Positions 46,901 through 58,010 of a stretch of DNA of 64,000 nucleotides are shown piece after piece (position 1 is the first letter of the stretch; every line of letters begins with the position of its first letter). The notes beneath the pieces were generated by a model that was not told where the DNA came from, made no database searches, and was given only the letters and a program-made list of their open reading frames with translations. The DNA is from Agapanthus africanus. Lineage: Eukaryota > Streptophyta > Magnoliopsida > Asparagales > Amaryllidaceae. A program made the position numbers and the translations under genes. Where the stretch lies: NCBI GenBank assembly GCA_030015575.1, contig CM057349.1, positions 256,799,077 through 256,863,076 on the forward strand. Reading direction: 5' to 3'.

Positions 46901-49640
46901 GTTCAAAACGAGTGTAAGCGACCGAGTCGGATGGTTCAGGTAACTCATCCGGAAAGTCGAAGGATTCAAACTCGGGTTGTGTGCGGCGAAGATCGTTCGA
47001 GAACGTGAAACACTCGTAGTCGTTGTCGGGCGCAGAAACAGCAGCAGGTTCGAAGAGAAACGCACTAGTGGCGTCAAGATTATCGTGATCAAACAGAAAC
47101 TCCTCGAATTCACACTCTTCTGGGGTGATCTCCTGGATCGAGCAGACGTCCAGTATATGAGCATTAGGATCGGCGGGCTGATTCCCCAACCTAAAAATGT
47201 TGAGTTCAATCGTCATGTTTCCAAAAGAGAGGTTCATCGAACCATTGCGACAATTGATCACAGCATTTGAGGTTGCAAGAAATGAGCGACCGAGTATCAC
47301 CGGAATTTGATTCCGGGGGTTAGCTACAGGCTGTGTGTCTAATACAATGAAGTCAACGGGGAATATGAAGTCCCCGACTTTTATTAACACATCCTCTAGC
47401 TCACCCCTAGGATGGGTGATCGATCGGTCGGCCATTTGGAGAGTGCAGTGCGTGGGTTTCAGCTCTCCGACGCCTAATTGCTCGTATACTGAATACAGAA
47501 GCAGGTTAACACTGGCACCAAGATCTAATAGTGCGCGGTTGATGTTCTTATCCCCAATGGTAATTGAAATCGTAGGACAGCCAGGGTCCTTCCGTTTTTG
47601 TGGTAAAGATTGGGTAAGGGCATCACTCACAGCACTAGCCAAGAAAACTTTCTTGGGTACCTGAGACTTCCTCTTTTTCGTGCACAAGTCCTTTAAGATT
47701 TTCGCGTAGGACGGGACTTGTTGGACAGCATCTAAAAGAGGAATGTTAATGTTAACCTGTCTAAATAACTCCAGAATCTTCTCCATTTGAGGATTTTGTT
47801 TATTAGACCTCAACCGGTTTGGAAATGGGACATTTTTAAAATTGGTTGAGTCTAATGCTTGTGGAGGAGATTGTGGAGTTGGAACGGATCCCAGAACAGG
47901 TGTTTTCGTGGAGTGAGAAGTGGGTCCATTCAAAGCAGAAGAAGAGGAAGGAGAGCCTTGTGAAGAACGGAGAATAGGCTCAGAAGACGAAGAAGCAAGA
48001 GATGAAGAAGAAGAAGAAGTAGAAGAAGAAGCGGTCGGGGTGTCATCATTGATCCGTGTGCCGATGTTGTTTTGCAGCGTCCTTCCCGATCTCAATGTGG
48101 TCACGGCACTCACATTATGATTCTGTTGTTCAAGAGCAACATGTGCATTATGTGGGTGACCGGGATTTGGGAGTGGCTGGGACGGGAGCTTCCCCTTCTC
48201 TCGCTCGCTTAAGGCCGCATTCAGTTGTGCAATCTGGGCCTCGATGGTTTTGATGCTTTGCCCGTGAGCTGCAGTGTGTTGCACTAAGGACTGAATGGAA
48301 GACTGGATGTTTGCGGTGGATTGAATCGATTGTTTGACGAACGCCTCCAGACTTCGTTCGAGCGAGGAAACCTTATCGTTGTTTGACGGAACAAAGTTGT
48401 TTGGTGGAAAAGAATTGTTGGGTGCAAAGTTGTTCGTCTGATTTTGGAAAGGTTGGGGTTGGAAGGGTTGTTGAAACTGAGTTTGTTGTTGCGCTTGTTG
48501 TTGCGGCGGAGGGGCCCTTTGGAAATTGTTGCCTTGGAATTGATTCTGATTCTGATTCCAGGCGAAATTGGGGTGGTTCCTCCAACCGGGATTGTAGGTG
48601 GAAGAGTATGGATCATTCCTCGGTCTTTGCTGGAATGCAGCATTAACCTGATCCTGTCCTTGCGATGGTGGATTGTAAGGACACTCTTCGGTCAAGTGGG
48701 AAGGATCGGAACAACAAGCGCAAATGGTACGAAGGGGGAGAACAGGGGCAGGAGCAGGAGCAGAAAATTTGCTCTCTATCGCTTCAAGCTTTCTTGTTAT
48801 TGCAGCCATTTCAGCTTTCATCGCAATAGAGACATCAAGTTGGTGAATTCCTACCCTAGACTGACCGGTAGAAGTGGAGGTAGAAGAAGAAGAAGTCGGT
48901 ATGGTGCTCTCCCATTGTAGCGTTTGCTCCGCAAGGTCGTCAAAGAACTGCCACGCTTCCTCGTCAGATTTCGATAGGAAGTGGCCCTGACAGATGGTTT
49001 CCAACAACTGCTTCGTTGCTGGGTTCAGGCCCTCGTATAAGGTTTGGCAAAGTTGCTATTTCTCTATACCGTGGTGAGGACACTGAACAAGAAGGTCTTT
49101 GTACCGGTCAAAGCACTTCCAGAAGAGTTTAGAAGGAAGCTGAGAGAATTGGTTGATTTCATTGCGAATCCTTGCGGTTTTATGATTCGGATAGAACTTT
49201 TTGAGAAACGCTTTAACAAACTCGTCCCAACTGGTTATGGAATGGGAAGCGGTGCTATACAGCCATTTTTCAGCAAGATTGCATAAAGTGAACGGAATGA
49301 CCCGTAGACGTATAGCATCGTCCGACAGCTGGGTGGTTTTCATCATGGCACAGACGTTTTGAAATTTATTGATGAAGATATAGGCATCTTCAGATTCAAG
49401 CCCATGAAATCATGGAAGCATGTTGATGAAGTGGGGCTTAATTTCAAAATTATCCCCATTGGCCGGTGGAAGAGAAAGGCAGGTGGGGAGTGCAGAACGG
49501 GTGGGATAGAAACGATCCTGGAGCGCGATTCGCTGCGGCGCTACAACAGGCGGGTGTGGTGGGTGATTGGTCTCCGTAGGAGGTGGAGCCAATCCAGGGG
49601 TGGTCAAAGAGATGTTCGGATTAAATCACGACATCGCGGA
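43938..49640 (-). pseudogene. H gag-pol region (Athila type: Gag, PR, RT, RNase H, INT)
   Basis: The gag domain near 49050-49350 reads DDAIRLRVIPFTLCNLA.. and DRYKDLLVQCPHHGI, characteristic of Athila gag. A CCHC knuckle [14 protein letters not shown] is near 48682-48723. A Gln/Asn-rich stretch follows. The protease motif LLDLGAS is near 47515-47535. RT spans about 45900-46600 with [31 protein letters not shown] and catalytic FMDD (about 46088-46099). RNase H spans about 45300-45680 with CDASD and TDHSALRHL. The integrase zinc region [18 protein letters not shown] is near 44900-45020, and its core has [11 protein letters not shown] and IISDNGSHF (about 44640-44820). The frame is largely open, consistent with youth. 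Many antisense frames are shadows. Confidence 0.92.
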
Positions 49641-51106
49641 AGAAGAGGTCGGTGAAAGTGAAGGTGAAGGTGAAGAAGTATGAACAGAATTCCGGTCAAC
49701 GTCGGAGTTGGCCGGCAAAGGAAGGGGTGAAAGAGGAGTGGACGGAGTATCGACGTCTGAGTCGATCGCGTAGTCGGTAGCGACTAACGTAACGCGGACT
49801 AGACGGGCGCTAGTGTCCCGAGTTCAAGCGGACATACACTAAACGAGTTTAGTATAGTCAAAGCGGAGAAGGTGAGGGTAAGAAAACGTCAATGGAGAAA
49901 GGCGATGGGTGGTGGGTGAAAAATGGATTTTGGCAACAAAGGGCAAGTTTTTATAAAAGTTTTTGAATTTTTTTCTTTTTTTTATTTATTTTTTAGAAAG
50001 AGCTTTACAGAAATATGTACGGATATACGGCTTAAGTAATCACAAACAAGATATGCACAATCACACCTAGATCTAGGGTCACCTAGGTCTGCTCCAGAAC
50101 TTGATTGTCGAAGTAAAACTGTGTCGAGAAACGGGCTTAAAAATACACTGATCACGAGGCCAGGTAAGTGCAGAGATAAGGGGAGGTTTTCCAACGCTTT
50201 CGCAAAGTTCCTTAATTAAAGAACCCTTTCTCTTTTGGCGGTTGCGCCGTTAACACTTTCCTAGACACCCCGTAAACAATATACCGTTAAGCGAGGTTCT
50301 AAACACGGTTTAACTTCTCCTAATGAGAGCGAAGTCCTTAGGGCTGCAGTCTAGTATTTTTTAATTACAATGGACAATGCATATGCTTTTGTGATTTTTG
50401 GGGTCCAGGGAAGGGTGATGAAATCCCCACCCAATCTGAATTGGTTTCAAGCCCCTTAAGTCCGTATTAAAGAATGCTAAGCGATAACAAATCAACTGCA
50501 AACAATTTTTATTTTTAGCGCGGCGCAAAGAATCCTGCACAAGAACAGTTTATTGGAAGGGGGAGAAGAGTTTGCGCAAAGAATGCTGCAGAAAACACAG
50601 TTCAGTGGAGTTCAGAGGAGTGGGAGAGAGAAGGGAGACTCACCAAAAATTTTTGGAACCCTGAAGACTCCAAATGGCCGCGGATCCACGGCCTAAGCTT
50701 GCTTATGCCGCGGTTCTGCGGCTATCTTGTGGGATTGGGGCTTCAGTTTTGTTGGGTGGGTTCTGTTGGGAGTCCTCTGCTTGTCTGGATGTGCGGAAAT
50801 TTTATTTGCTCACTGTATCTGCTCCAGATTTTTACAGTAGACCGTTTTTTTTCGTTTTAATCCGTCGCGGTGGAGCCGCGAAATGTGGGTCTATCTTCCC
50901 ACGTCTTTGGCACTGAACTTGAACTCCGTATTATCCGACGTCTTTGGCGCTGATCTTGAACTTCGTATTTTCCTGCACACTTGCACAAAAGCTAATCAAA
51001 AATAACAAGATGAATTTTTTTTTTTACAAAGTATATTTTTTTGTTTTGTTTTTCGGTTATATTCACAAGTTAACCCGAAATTACACAAGGAAATAAACTA
51101 CCGTCT
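49641..51106 (-). other. H leader between primer site and gag
   Basis: About 1.47 kb with no recognisable gene. It contains a GC-rich hairpin (50676-50721) and AT-rich stretches near 49960-50000 and 51010-51060. The exact gag start is uncertain. Confidence 0.7.
50676..50721. repeat. GC-rich hairpin in the H leader
   Basis: GGCCGCGGATCCACGGCC (50676-50693) pairs imperfectly with GCCGCGGTTCTGCGGC (50706-50721) around TAAGCTTGCTTAT. It is a second copy of the module within the same element, outside the LTR. Confidence 0.82.
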
Positions 51107-51123
51107 CCCCGGCAACGGCGCCA
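51107..51123 (-). other. tRNA-Asp primer binding site of H
   Basis: On the minus strand it reads TGGCGCCGTTGCCGGGG, 2 bp from the LTR end. It is an exact complement of the plant tRNA-Asp 3' end (CCCCGGCAACGGCGCCA), the primer used by Athila elements. Confidence 0.92.
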
Positions 51124-51125
51124 TT

Positions 51126-52694
51126 TGATTGTTAAGGATTCTGCGTGTTCAAGTTTTAGTTAAATACCGCAATCAAGACGGTTTCGCTTGTAGCTAGCCG
51201 GTTGAGTACGGGTCGTCCGCAGGGAGATGAGAGTCTTTTTCTATGTGTTTTAACGAGTTAAGTCCAGTTTTTCAGATTTGTTTGTGATTATCTAAGTGTT
51301 AAGGTGATATTTAAAGAGAGCTTGTTAGGGTTAGGATTAGGTTAGTTTGAGTTAGGAGTCTCCCACATCTTTCGTTTCCCCTCTTAATATCGGTGTTACG
51401 GTAATCGGCAACAACGGGAATTAGCACGACTAGGAAGGAACTTGCGAGTATAAGCTAGGCTTTCCAACGCATAAGTTCTTCCTTTTGGTGCTTGTCCGTC
51501 CGTTCTTGGCTCTTAGCCATAACCTCCGGTTAATTCAACCACAACCGGTCTCACTACGGAATCACCGCTATCATATAGGATAGGGTGCCGTAAGGAGCGG
51601 ATTGTGGTTCAATTAACGGGAGTCGAATTAAGCTGTTGGGCAAGGAAAGAGTGAGAGAGATTTCCTTCTCTCAAACTTCCCTTATCCTACCCTAACAAGT
51701 ATGAAACTACTCACACATCATGATACGGGAAAATAAAACAAAACAAAAGAGGAAGATAGAAAGAAGAGATTAGAAGAGAACAACTAGCTATTTGCGACCT
51801 CACCTTGGCGAGGATCAAGCGTAAGCATCATGGTTGTTTTTAAGGATAAAGAAAAGAGAGAAGAAAGAAACAACAAGAAATAACAACAACTAAGTTAACA
51901 AATTAAAATTACAACAATTAACAAGATAATAAGACAAGCATAATAATGAAAGAGTCTTCTTTATTCATCATTCTTCACTCACAAAGCTCACTACAAGTTT
52001 TAATGGAGAAGAGATGAGAAGAGGAAGAAGAAACACAACTAAACCTAGAAAAGAAAATACAAGATTATGGACCCCTTGGCTTCACAAGGTTCTGGGGTAT
52101 TTATAGGCTGAAGAATGAAAACCTAGGGCAGAATTCTGAACCCATGTAAAAAGACAAAACTACCCCCAAAAGACCATCACCTTTGGCGCCAGAACGGCCG
52201 CGAAAACGCGGCCTAGACCCCCCTTTGGCCGCGGTTCCGCGGCCATATAGAGGAATTGGGCTGTCTGCTTTTTTGTGCTTCCCTGTTTTTTCATGTACTT
52301 TATTCTGGTATATGTATTTTCTCAAATTGTCTTTACGATTTTTCCAGAATTTCTGTTGAGGGAAAGGTGGACTTTTTGTCATGATTTCCTCGAGCTCCGC
52401 GTAGATTTCTTGGATCTTGTGCTGCCATTAAGCCTTGTGCATGAAAACGACATTGATTTGACATTTTGTCTCTTAAACTGGTGTGTGGCAACAGACGGAT
52501 AAAGAGCGGAGATCCGTGTTTTATCTGTGGTTGGCAGGAACCCGGATTTTGTCGTGTTTTCCATGAATTTCACCGTTTTAGAACCGAGAACCTGTATCCT
52601 GCAATTGACTAGCAAACACGGCTAAAGAGTATCTACCGATATGCAATGTGATAAAAATTGGGCGGTATGAAAATGCAAAAATCTGATATGAACA
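51126..52694 (-). repeat. 5' LTR of H
   Basis: 1569 bp. The minus-strand TATA box CCTATAAATACC is at about 52096-52107. The hairpin is at 52196-52244. It is followed on the plus strand by target repeat GTCTC. Confidence 0.93.
52096..52107 (-). promoter_or_regulatory. Putative TATA box of the H 5' LTR
   Basis: The minus strand reads CCTATAAATACC, about 590 bp into the LTR, matching E (3948-3959) and S1. Confidence 0.65.
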
Positions 52695-52699
52695 GTCTC

Positions 52700-55600
52700 C
52701 TGAAAGCTGTTGTTGTAGGAGAACTCAATCAACGGCAAGTGACGATCCCAACTGCCACCAAAATCAAGCACACACGCACGAAGCATATCCTCTAGAGTTT
52801 GTATAGTCCGCTCTGACTGACCATCGGTCTGTGGATAGAAAGCGGTGCTAAAGCTCAACCGGGTACCCAAAGCTTCCTGAAGCTTCTACCAAAGACGGCT
52901 AGTAAACTAGGTGCCTCTATTGGATACGATGCATGTGGGAATGCCGTGCAAACGCACAAACTCATCTATATACAACTGAGCATACTGAGCATAACCAAAA
53001 GTAGTCTTCATTGGAAGGAAGTGAGCCACTTTCGTCAACTGGTCAACAATCACCCAAATGGAGTCATACCCCCGACTGGTCCTGGGTAGACCCACAACAA
53101 AGTCCATGGAAATTTGTTCCCATTTCCACTTAGGAATGGGTAAAGTCTGCAACTCTCCAGCCAGTCTCTGATGCTCAGCCTTGACTTGATGACAAGTCAG
53201 GCACCTCGAAACAAAGTCCGAAACATCGCGCTTCATCCCTTCCCACCAGTAAATGTCTCTCAAGTCATGATACATCTTGGTGGAACCTGGATGAACGCTA
53301 AAGGCTGACTGATGTGCCTACTCTAGGATCTCGCGCCTTAACCTATCAATATCTGGTACACACAAGCGAGTCCCATAACATAGCACACCCTGGTCATCAA
53401 TTGAGAACTCCAAATCTATACCCTGCCGAACAAGCTCAAAGAATCTCAGACAAACGGGAATCACTGGGCTGCGCCTCACGGATACGATCAAGTAGAAGTG
53501 GACGGGCGAGGACATGAGCAAGCTTTCCCCTAGTGGAAGTGAACTCAAACTGTACACTACCATCGCACAAGGTCTGCCAACCTGCAGAAGACTGTCTCTG
53601 AACTGCGCTCAACTGGGACAAGCTACCCCCGGGCCTACGACTCAAAGCATCAACTACCACATTCGCTTAGACCGGGTGATAAAGGATCTCACAATCATAA
53701 TCCTTCATAAGCTCCATCCACTGGCGCTATTTCAGATTCAAATCCCGCTGCTGGAAGATGTATTTCAAGCTCATGTGGTCCATCAAAATCTGACACGACT
53801 CCCCGTACAAGTAGAGTCTCCAAATCTTTAGCGCAAAGACCACCGCGGCCATCTCAAGATTGTGAGTGGGATAATTCTGCTCGTGCTTCTTCAGCTGCCT
53901 AGAAGCATAAGCAATCACTCTATCATGCTGCATCCGTACATAACCGAGCCCTACTCGAGAAGCATCAGAGTAAACAACAAATCCACCGATCCAGAAGGCA
54001 AATATAGAACTGGCGCAGTCGTCAACCGAGTCTTCAACTGCTGGAAACTTAGCTCGCATGCCTCAGTCCAAAGAAAAGGAACCCTCTTCCGGGTTAGTCC
54101 GGTCAGCGGTGCAGCGATACTCGAAAAATCCTGCATTAAACGGCGATAATAACCAACGAAGCCCAAAAAGCTACGGACCTCTGTCACGGATACAGGTCTG
54201 GGCCAGAGCTGCACAGCTTCGATCTTCCTCGGGTCTACAAGAATACCGTCTCTCGTCACCACATGACCCAGGAAGTCAACTCTATCAAGCCAAAATGCGC
54301 ACTTTGAGAATTTAGCATACAGCTGGTGCTATCTCAATATCTGCAAAGCAATCCTTAAGTGCTGCTCATGCTCCTCTCAACTCCTAGAGTAGACCAGAAT
54401 GTCATCAATAAACACAATAATAAACTGGTCGATGAACGTCCTGAAAATACGGTTCATCAGATCCATGAACGCTGCTGGGGCATTGGTGAGTCCGAAAGAC
54501 ATCACCAAAAACTCATAATGCCCGTAGCGTGTACGAAAAGCAATCTTCGGAATGTCATCATTCCGAACCCTCAACTGATGATAACCTGAATGCAAATCAA
54601 TCTTAGAAAAATGTTTCGCACCCTGGAGCTGATCAAACAAATCGTCAATGCGAGGTAAAGGATACCTATTCCGCACCGTAATTCGGTTCAATTGACGATA
54701 ATCAATACACAACCTCAAATTGCCGTCCTTCTTCTTGACGAACAGCACAGGAGCTCCCCAAGGCGAAACACTCGGACGCACAAGTCCCTTATCAAGCAAC
54801 TCTTGCAATTGATCTTTAAGCTCTCTAAGCTCTGCCGGAGCCATCCGGTAAGGCGGTATAAATAGGCCCCGTGCCAGGAATCAGATCAATGCAAAACTTA
54901 ATATCGCGCTCTGGTGGCAAACCAGGTAACTCATCGGGAAAAACATCGGGAAACTCTCGCACGATAGGAAGCCAGTCCAACGACTCTACTGTGGCTCCAG
55001 TATCACAAATGAAAGCCAAGAATCCTTGACATCCTCTCCTCAAAAGCCGACTAGCGCAAAGGGCTGAAATCAAATTGTGAGGGGCGGCACCACGGTCCCC
55101 CTGCATAACCCGAACAGACTCGCCCGGAAAACTAAAACTGACTATCTTCTCACGGCAGTCCACAGAAGCATAGCAAGCAGCTAACCAGTCCATGCCAAGG
55201 AGAACGTCGAAGTCCAACATATCTAGAAGGATCAAATTGACGGACGAATCTCTATCTCCAATTTAAACGGCACACGACCGAAACACATGTCGTGCAACAA
55301 AAGAATCGCCAACAGGAGTAATCACAACAAGCGGCTGATTTAGCAAACACGACTCTCGGCCCAACCTTGGCACGAAGTGTGTAGAAACATACGAATGCGT
55401 AGATCCCGGATCAAACAAAACATGCGCATCAAAAGAACATACAGAAAGAGTACCTGAAACCATAGCATTGGACGCCTACGCCTCCTGATGAGTCAAGGCA
55501 AACACCCGAACCTGCCCTCTATCGGCGACTGGCTGACCTCCGAATCTGCCACCCCGTCCCCTCGGAACAAAACCGCCGCGACCACGACCTCTTTGAACAT

Positions 55601-56721
55601 TAGTCTGACACAGAGCAACAACAAGCATAAGAGGCAACGCCCTCGGAGGTGGAGAAGGTGGTAGGGTAACATGTGGTACAACTGCTTCGCCCTTATGTAG
55701 CTCAGTACAATCTCGAACGCGATGACACAAACCCCCGCACCGGTAACATCTAGATGAAAATTGCTGACTCTCCTGGGATAAGAGATAAATAGCTGGCTTT
55801 GCTCCGAGCTTCCACTACCCTCAGTACCTGAATGGATTCTGTCACGGCGTCTAAATGTCTGTCTCCGTGCTGATACACCAGTACGAACCCTCTTCGGTTC
55901 CGGAACAACCGATGTCTCGGAAAGACGCTCCTCAACCAATAGGGCTGTGTCCACCGCTGCTGCATATGTGTCACAATGCTGTACGCTGATAGCGGGAACA
56001 ACTGGGTAAGCAGGCCTCGAACAAACCTCCTAATCCGCATCTCCTCAGTAGCTACCAAATACGGAGCATACACAGACAGCTCGGTGAACTGCACATCGTA
56101 CTTAGCCACCGTCATACCCGGAGTCTGGCGTAATGACTCGAAACTGAGCGCTCGAGCATCCCTGACGCTCTGCAGAAGAAAACGGGCATGGAACACCGTC
56201 ACGAACTCAGCCCAGGTCATAGGAGAAAGACCTACGGCTCTTCCCTTCTCTAAGGACTCGCACCACTTCTGGGCCAGACCCTCCAGACAAAAACTCGTGA
56301 ACTCTACCCACCTCGCGTCGGAGCATCTCAGCGAATGACATATCCTGGCCATCCTATCGATAAATGACTAGGGATCCTTAGCTGTATCAGTGCCAGTGAA
56401 AACCGGAGGCCTCGGCCTCATAAACTCTGATAGCGATACGGTGATCACCTCTGTAGCCGTAGGTACAAATGCCTGAACAGTAGGCACCAACACAGTCCCC
56501 GTAACAGGTGGGACAACCTCCCGTCACTGCGCTCGACTGGCCTCAACCAACATCCCCATCATCTGGCGCATATCCTGCATACCGGCCTCAAGCCTAGTAA
56601 TACGGTCCATCGAAGGTGGATCGATCTGCTCCTGCATAATGGGCGTACCGTCCGGGTCAGTCCTCGTCTCAGACGAGTCAACTCTGACCTCGGCCCTCGC
56701 GGCCGCTCTCTGCGCTCTCAT
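52700..56721 (-). pseudogene. D gag, protease, RT, RNase H and integrase, right of H
   Basis: In minus-strand order, gag starts near 56721 (MRAQRAAARAEV) and continues past 55750 with SLRCSDARWVEF and FLLQSVRDA. CCHC-like text and an Arg/Gly-rich patch (RGRGRGGF) are at about 55550-55730. The protease site LFDPGSTHSYVS is near 55400. RT spans 54380-54850 with [23 protein letters not shown] and FIDDILVYS. RNase H is at about 53640-54010. The integrase zinc region (MYHDLRDIYWWEGM, CLTCHQVK) is at 53160-53275 and its core (ISMDFVVGLP) near 53100. Integrase text reaches the H insertion at 52699. Typical Tekay/Del order. Broken at numerous places. Confidence 0.87.
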
Positions 56722-56952
56722 AGTCTTTGGTGACAAAAAGGCTGGAAATGGAAACAGGATTCGGTAAGGACACAGAAATCGAATCATAAGGATGTATATA
56801 ATCACGGAAGGGGTTTAAATCAATAAGTCCTAAGGTCACTTAGACGGAGTACCGTATCGTAAGTATGCCGTAGAACATACACACGCTACGTCACTCTGCA
56901 TAAGCTACCTACTCCATCATACCAAGGTCATGCTACACTCCGAAAGGTAAAA

Positions 56953-56971
56953 CCTAGCGCTCTGATACCAA
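56953..56971 (-). other. Primer binding site of D
   Basis: On the minus strand TTGGTATCAGAGCGCTAGG lies 3 bp after the LTR end (56975). It contains the full TGGTATCAGAGC initiator Met-tRNA complement. Confidence 0.9.
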
Positions 56972-56974
56972 CTT

Positions 56975-58010
56975 TGTCACGACCCAAATTTGGCACATGA
57001 CCGGCACTTAGACCACGTAACGTCAATAGACGTAACGCAATTTAAGTGAGCCGAAACCCAGCAATCTAAACCATTATAAGAAGGAAAAGATAGTAACATT
57101 TTAAAATCTCAAGTAAGATCTTAAAGCCTAAGTTTGTTTTCATAAAAATTTCGGTAGCACCTCCTTTGTAAAAGCTAGCCCCGAAACGGGTACAAACATA
57201 AGATATAAGTAAAGTATCCCCAAATGAGAGCAAATCTCGCCCAAAGGAGAAAACAGCCACCACAACAGATATACGACGCCATAGCGAAGAAATGAGAAAA
57301 TCAACATAAATAAATACCGGCTCACACGAGCACAACATTCAGAGTCATAAAATATACAACATCGATCCTCACAACTCGTCTTTAAGTCAAAACATGAAGG
57401 TGGTAGATGGAGAGTACTATATACAAAAGATATACAATGTACATCAACCCACCTATAGCAAAAGGCCTCACAGCCAACTGTAGCGGTATCCGCAAAACTT
57501 GAGATAATAAGGCGCCCTGCCGCGACTACTCTGAGGGTCCAACCTGCAAAACACTGTGGCACAACAGGGGTGAGTTACCAACTCGTGAATAGAAAAATAA
57601 TATCATACTGTAATCGCAAGTATGCACGAACAACAAAAATCTATCACATGTAATCTGACAGCATAAGTATAGCAATATGAATATGCAATAATCATGATCA
57701 AGGTACACCACCAGGATACTATATCTACATGAATCAAATGCATATCAAATAAATCCTGAGTGTGGGATAAATAATAAAGCTCATGCATAAATCATCAGCA
57801 TGGAAAAACCTGGTGTCTATCAACGATACATCAAAATCATGGAACCTGAGTGTCCAACATCGACACTCGAAACATCATAAAAACTCGTGTCTAGCATCGA
57901 CACGTAAATGCTCATCTCTCAGGCGCCGTCACCAGGACTGGCCCTCATATCTATACATCTCACAGAACCTGAGTGTCCAACCTCGACACTCGCAATCCAC
58001 ATATCAATAC
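56975..58010 (-). repeat. D 5' LTR, 3' portion
   Basis: It starts TGTCACGACCC on the plus strand and matches 26493-27446 and then 37985 onward. GTGTC dyads are at 57813, 57850, 57887 and 57973. Copia K begins at 58011 inside it, so the LTR start is outside the window. Confidence 0.88.

Larger units (their letters stand above)
40689..52694 (-). mobile_element. Element H: near-complete Athila-type Ty3/gypsy, inserted in D integrase
   Basis: This 12,006-bp element has LTRs of exactly 1569 bp at both ends (40689-42257 and 51126-52694), TG..CA termini and a perfect target repeat GTCTC (40684-40688, 52695-52699). The primer site matches tRNA-Asp (TGGCGCCGTTGCCGGGG, minus strand, 51107-51123), as in Athila. 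A single reading frame of 1689 codons covers the gag end and all pol domains. By eye the LTRs differ at about 18 sites (1.1%), so it is the youngest datable element here, around 0.4-0.5 million years at 1.3e-8. It looks nearly whole, with perhaps one to three breaks. Confidence 0.94.
26493..58010 (-). mobile_element. Element D: Ty3/gypsy chromovirus (Tekay/Del type) hosting F, H and K
   Basis: On the minus strand the order is: 5' LTR (56975-58010, continuing beyond K), primer site, gag, protease, RT, RNase H, integrase, chromodomain-like tail, PPT and 3' LTR (26493-40003). The 3' LTR is split by solo LTR F. Integrase is split by Athila H with target repeat GTCTC (40684-40688 and 52695-52699). 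The 5' LTR is split by copia K. Without the insertions the 3' LTR is about 2973 bp. The lineage call rests on the long LTR and on tail text such as GDHVFLRISP and FHVSMLRRYLHDPSH, typical of Tekay/Del. Coding parts are broken with numerous breaks. Confidence 0.88.

Noticed and set aside
44553-48920. Long plus-strand frames opposite H pol as antisense genes
   Set aside because: They are mirror frames of the conserved minus-strand gag-pol of H, with low-complexity products where gag is Gln/Asn-rich.
51107-51123. A tRNA-Asp gene
   Set aside because: Only the last 17 nt of the tRNA match, directly beside an LTR end. It is a primer binding site, not a gene.
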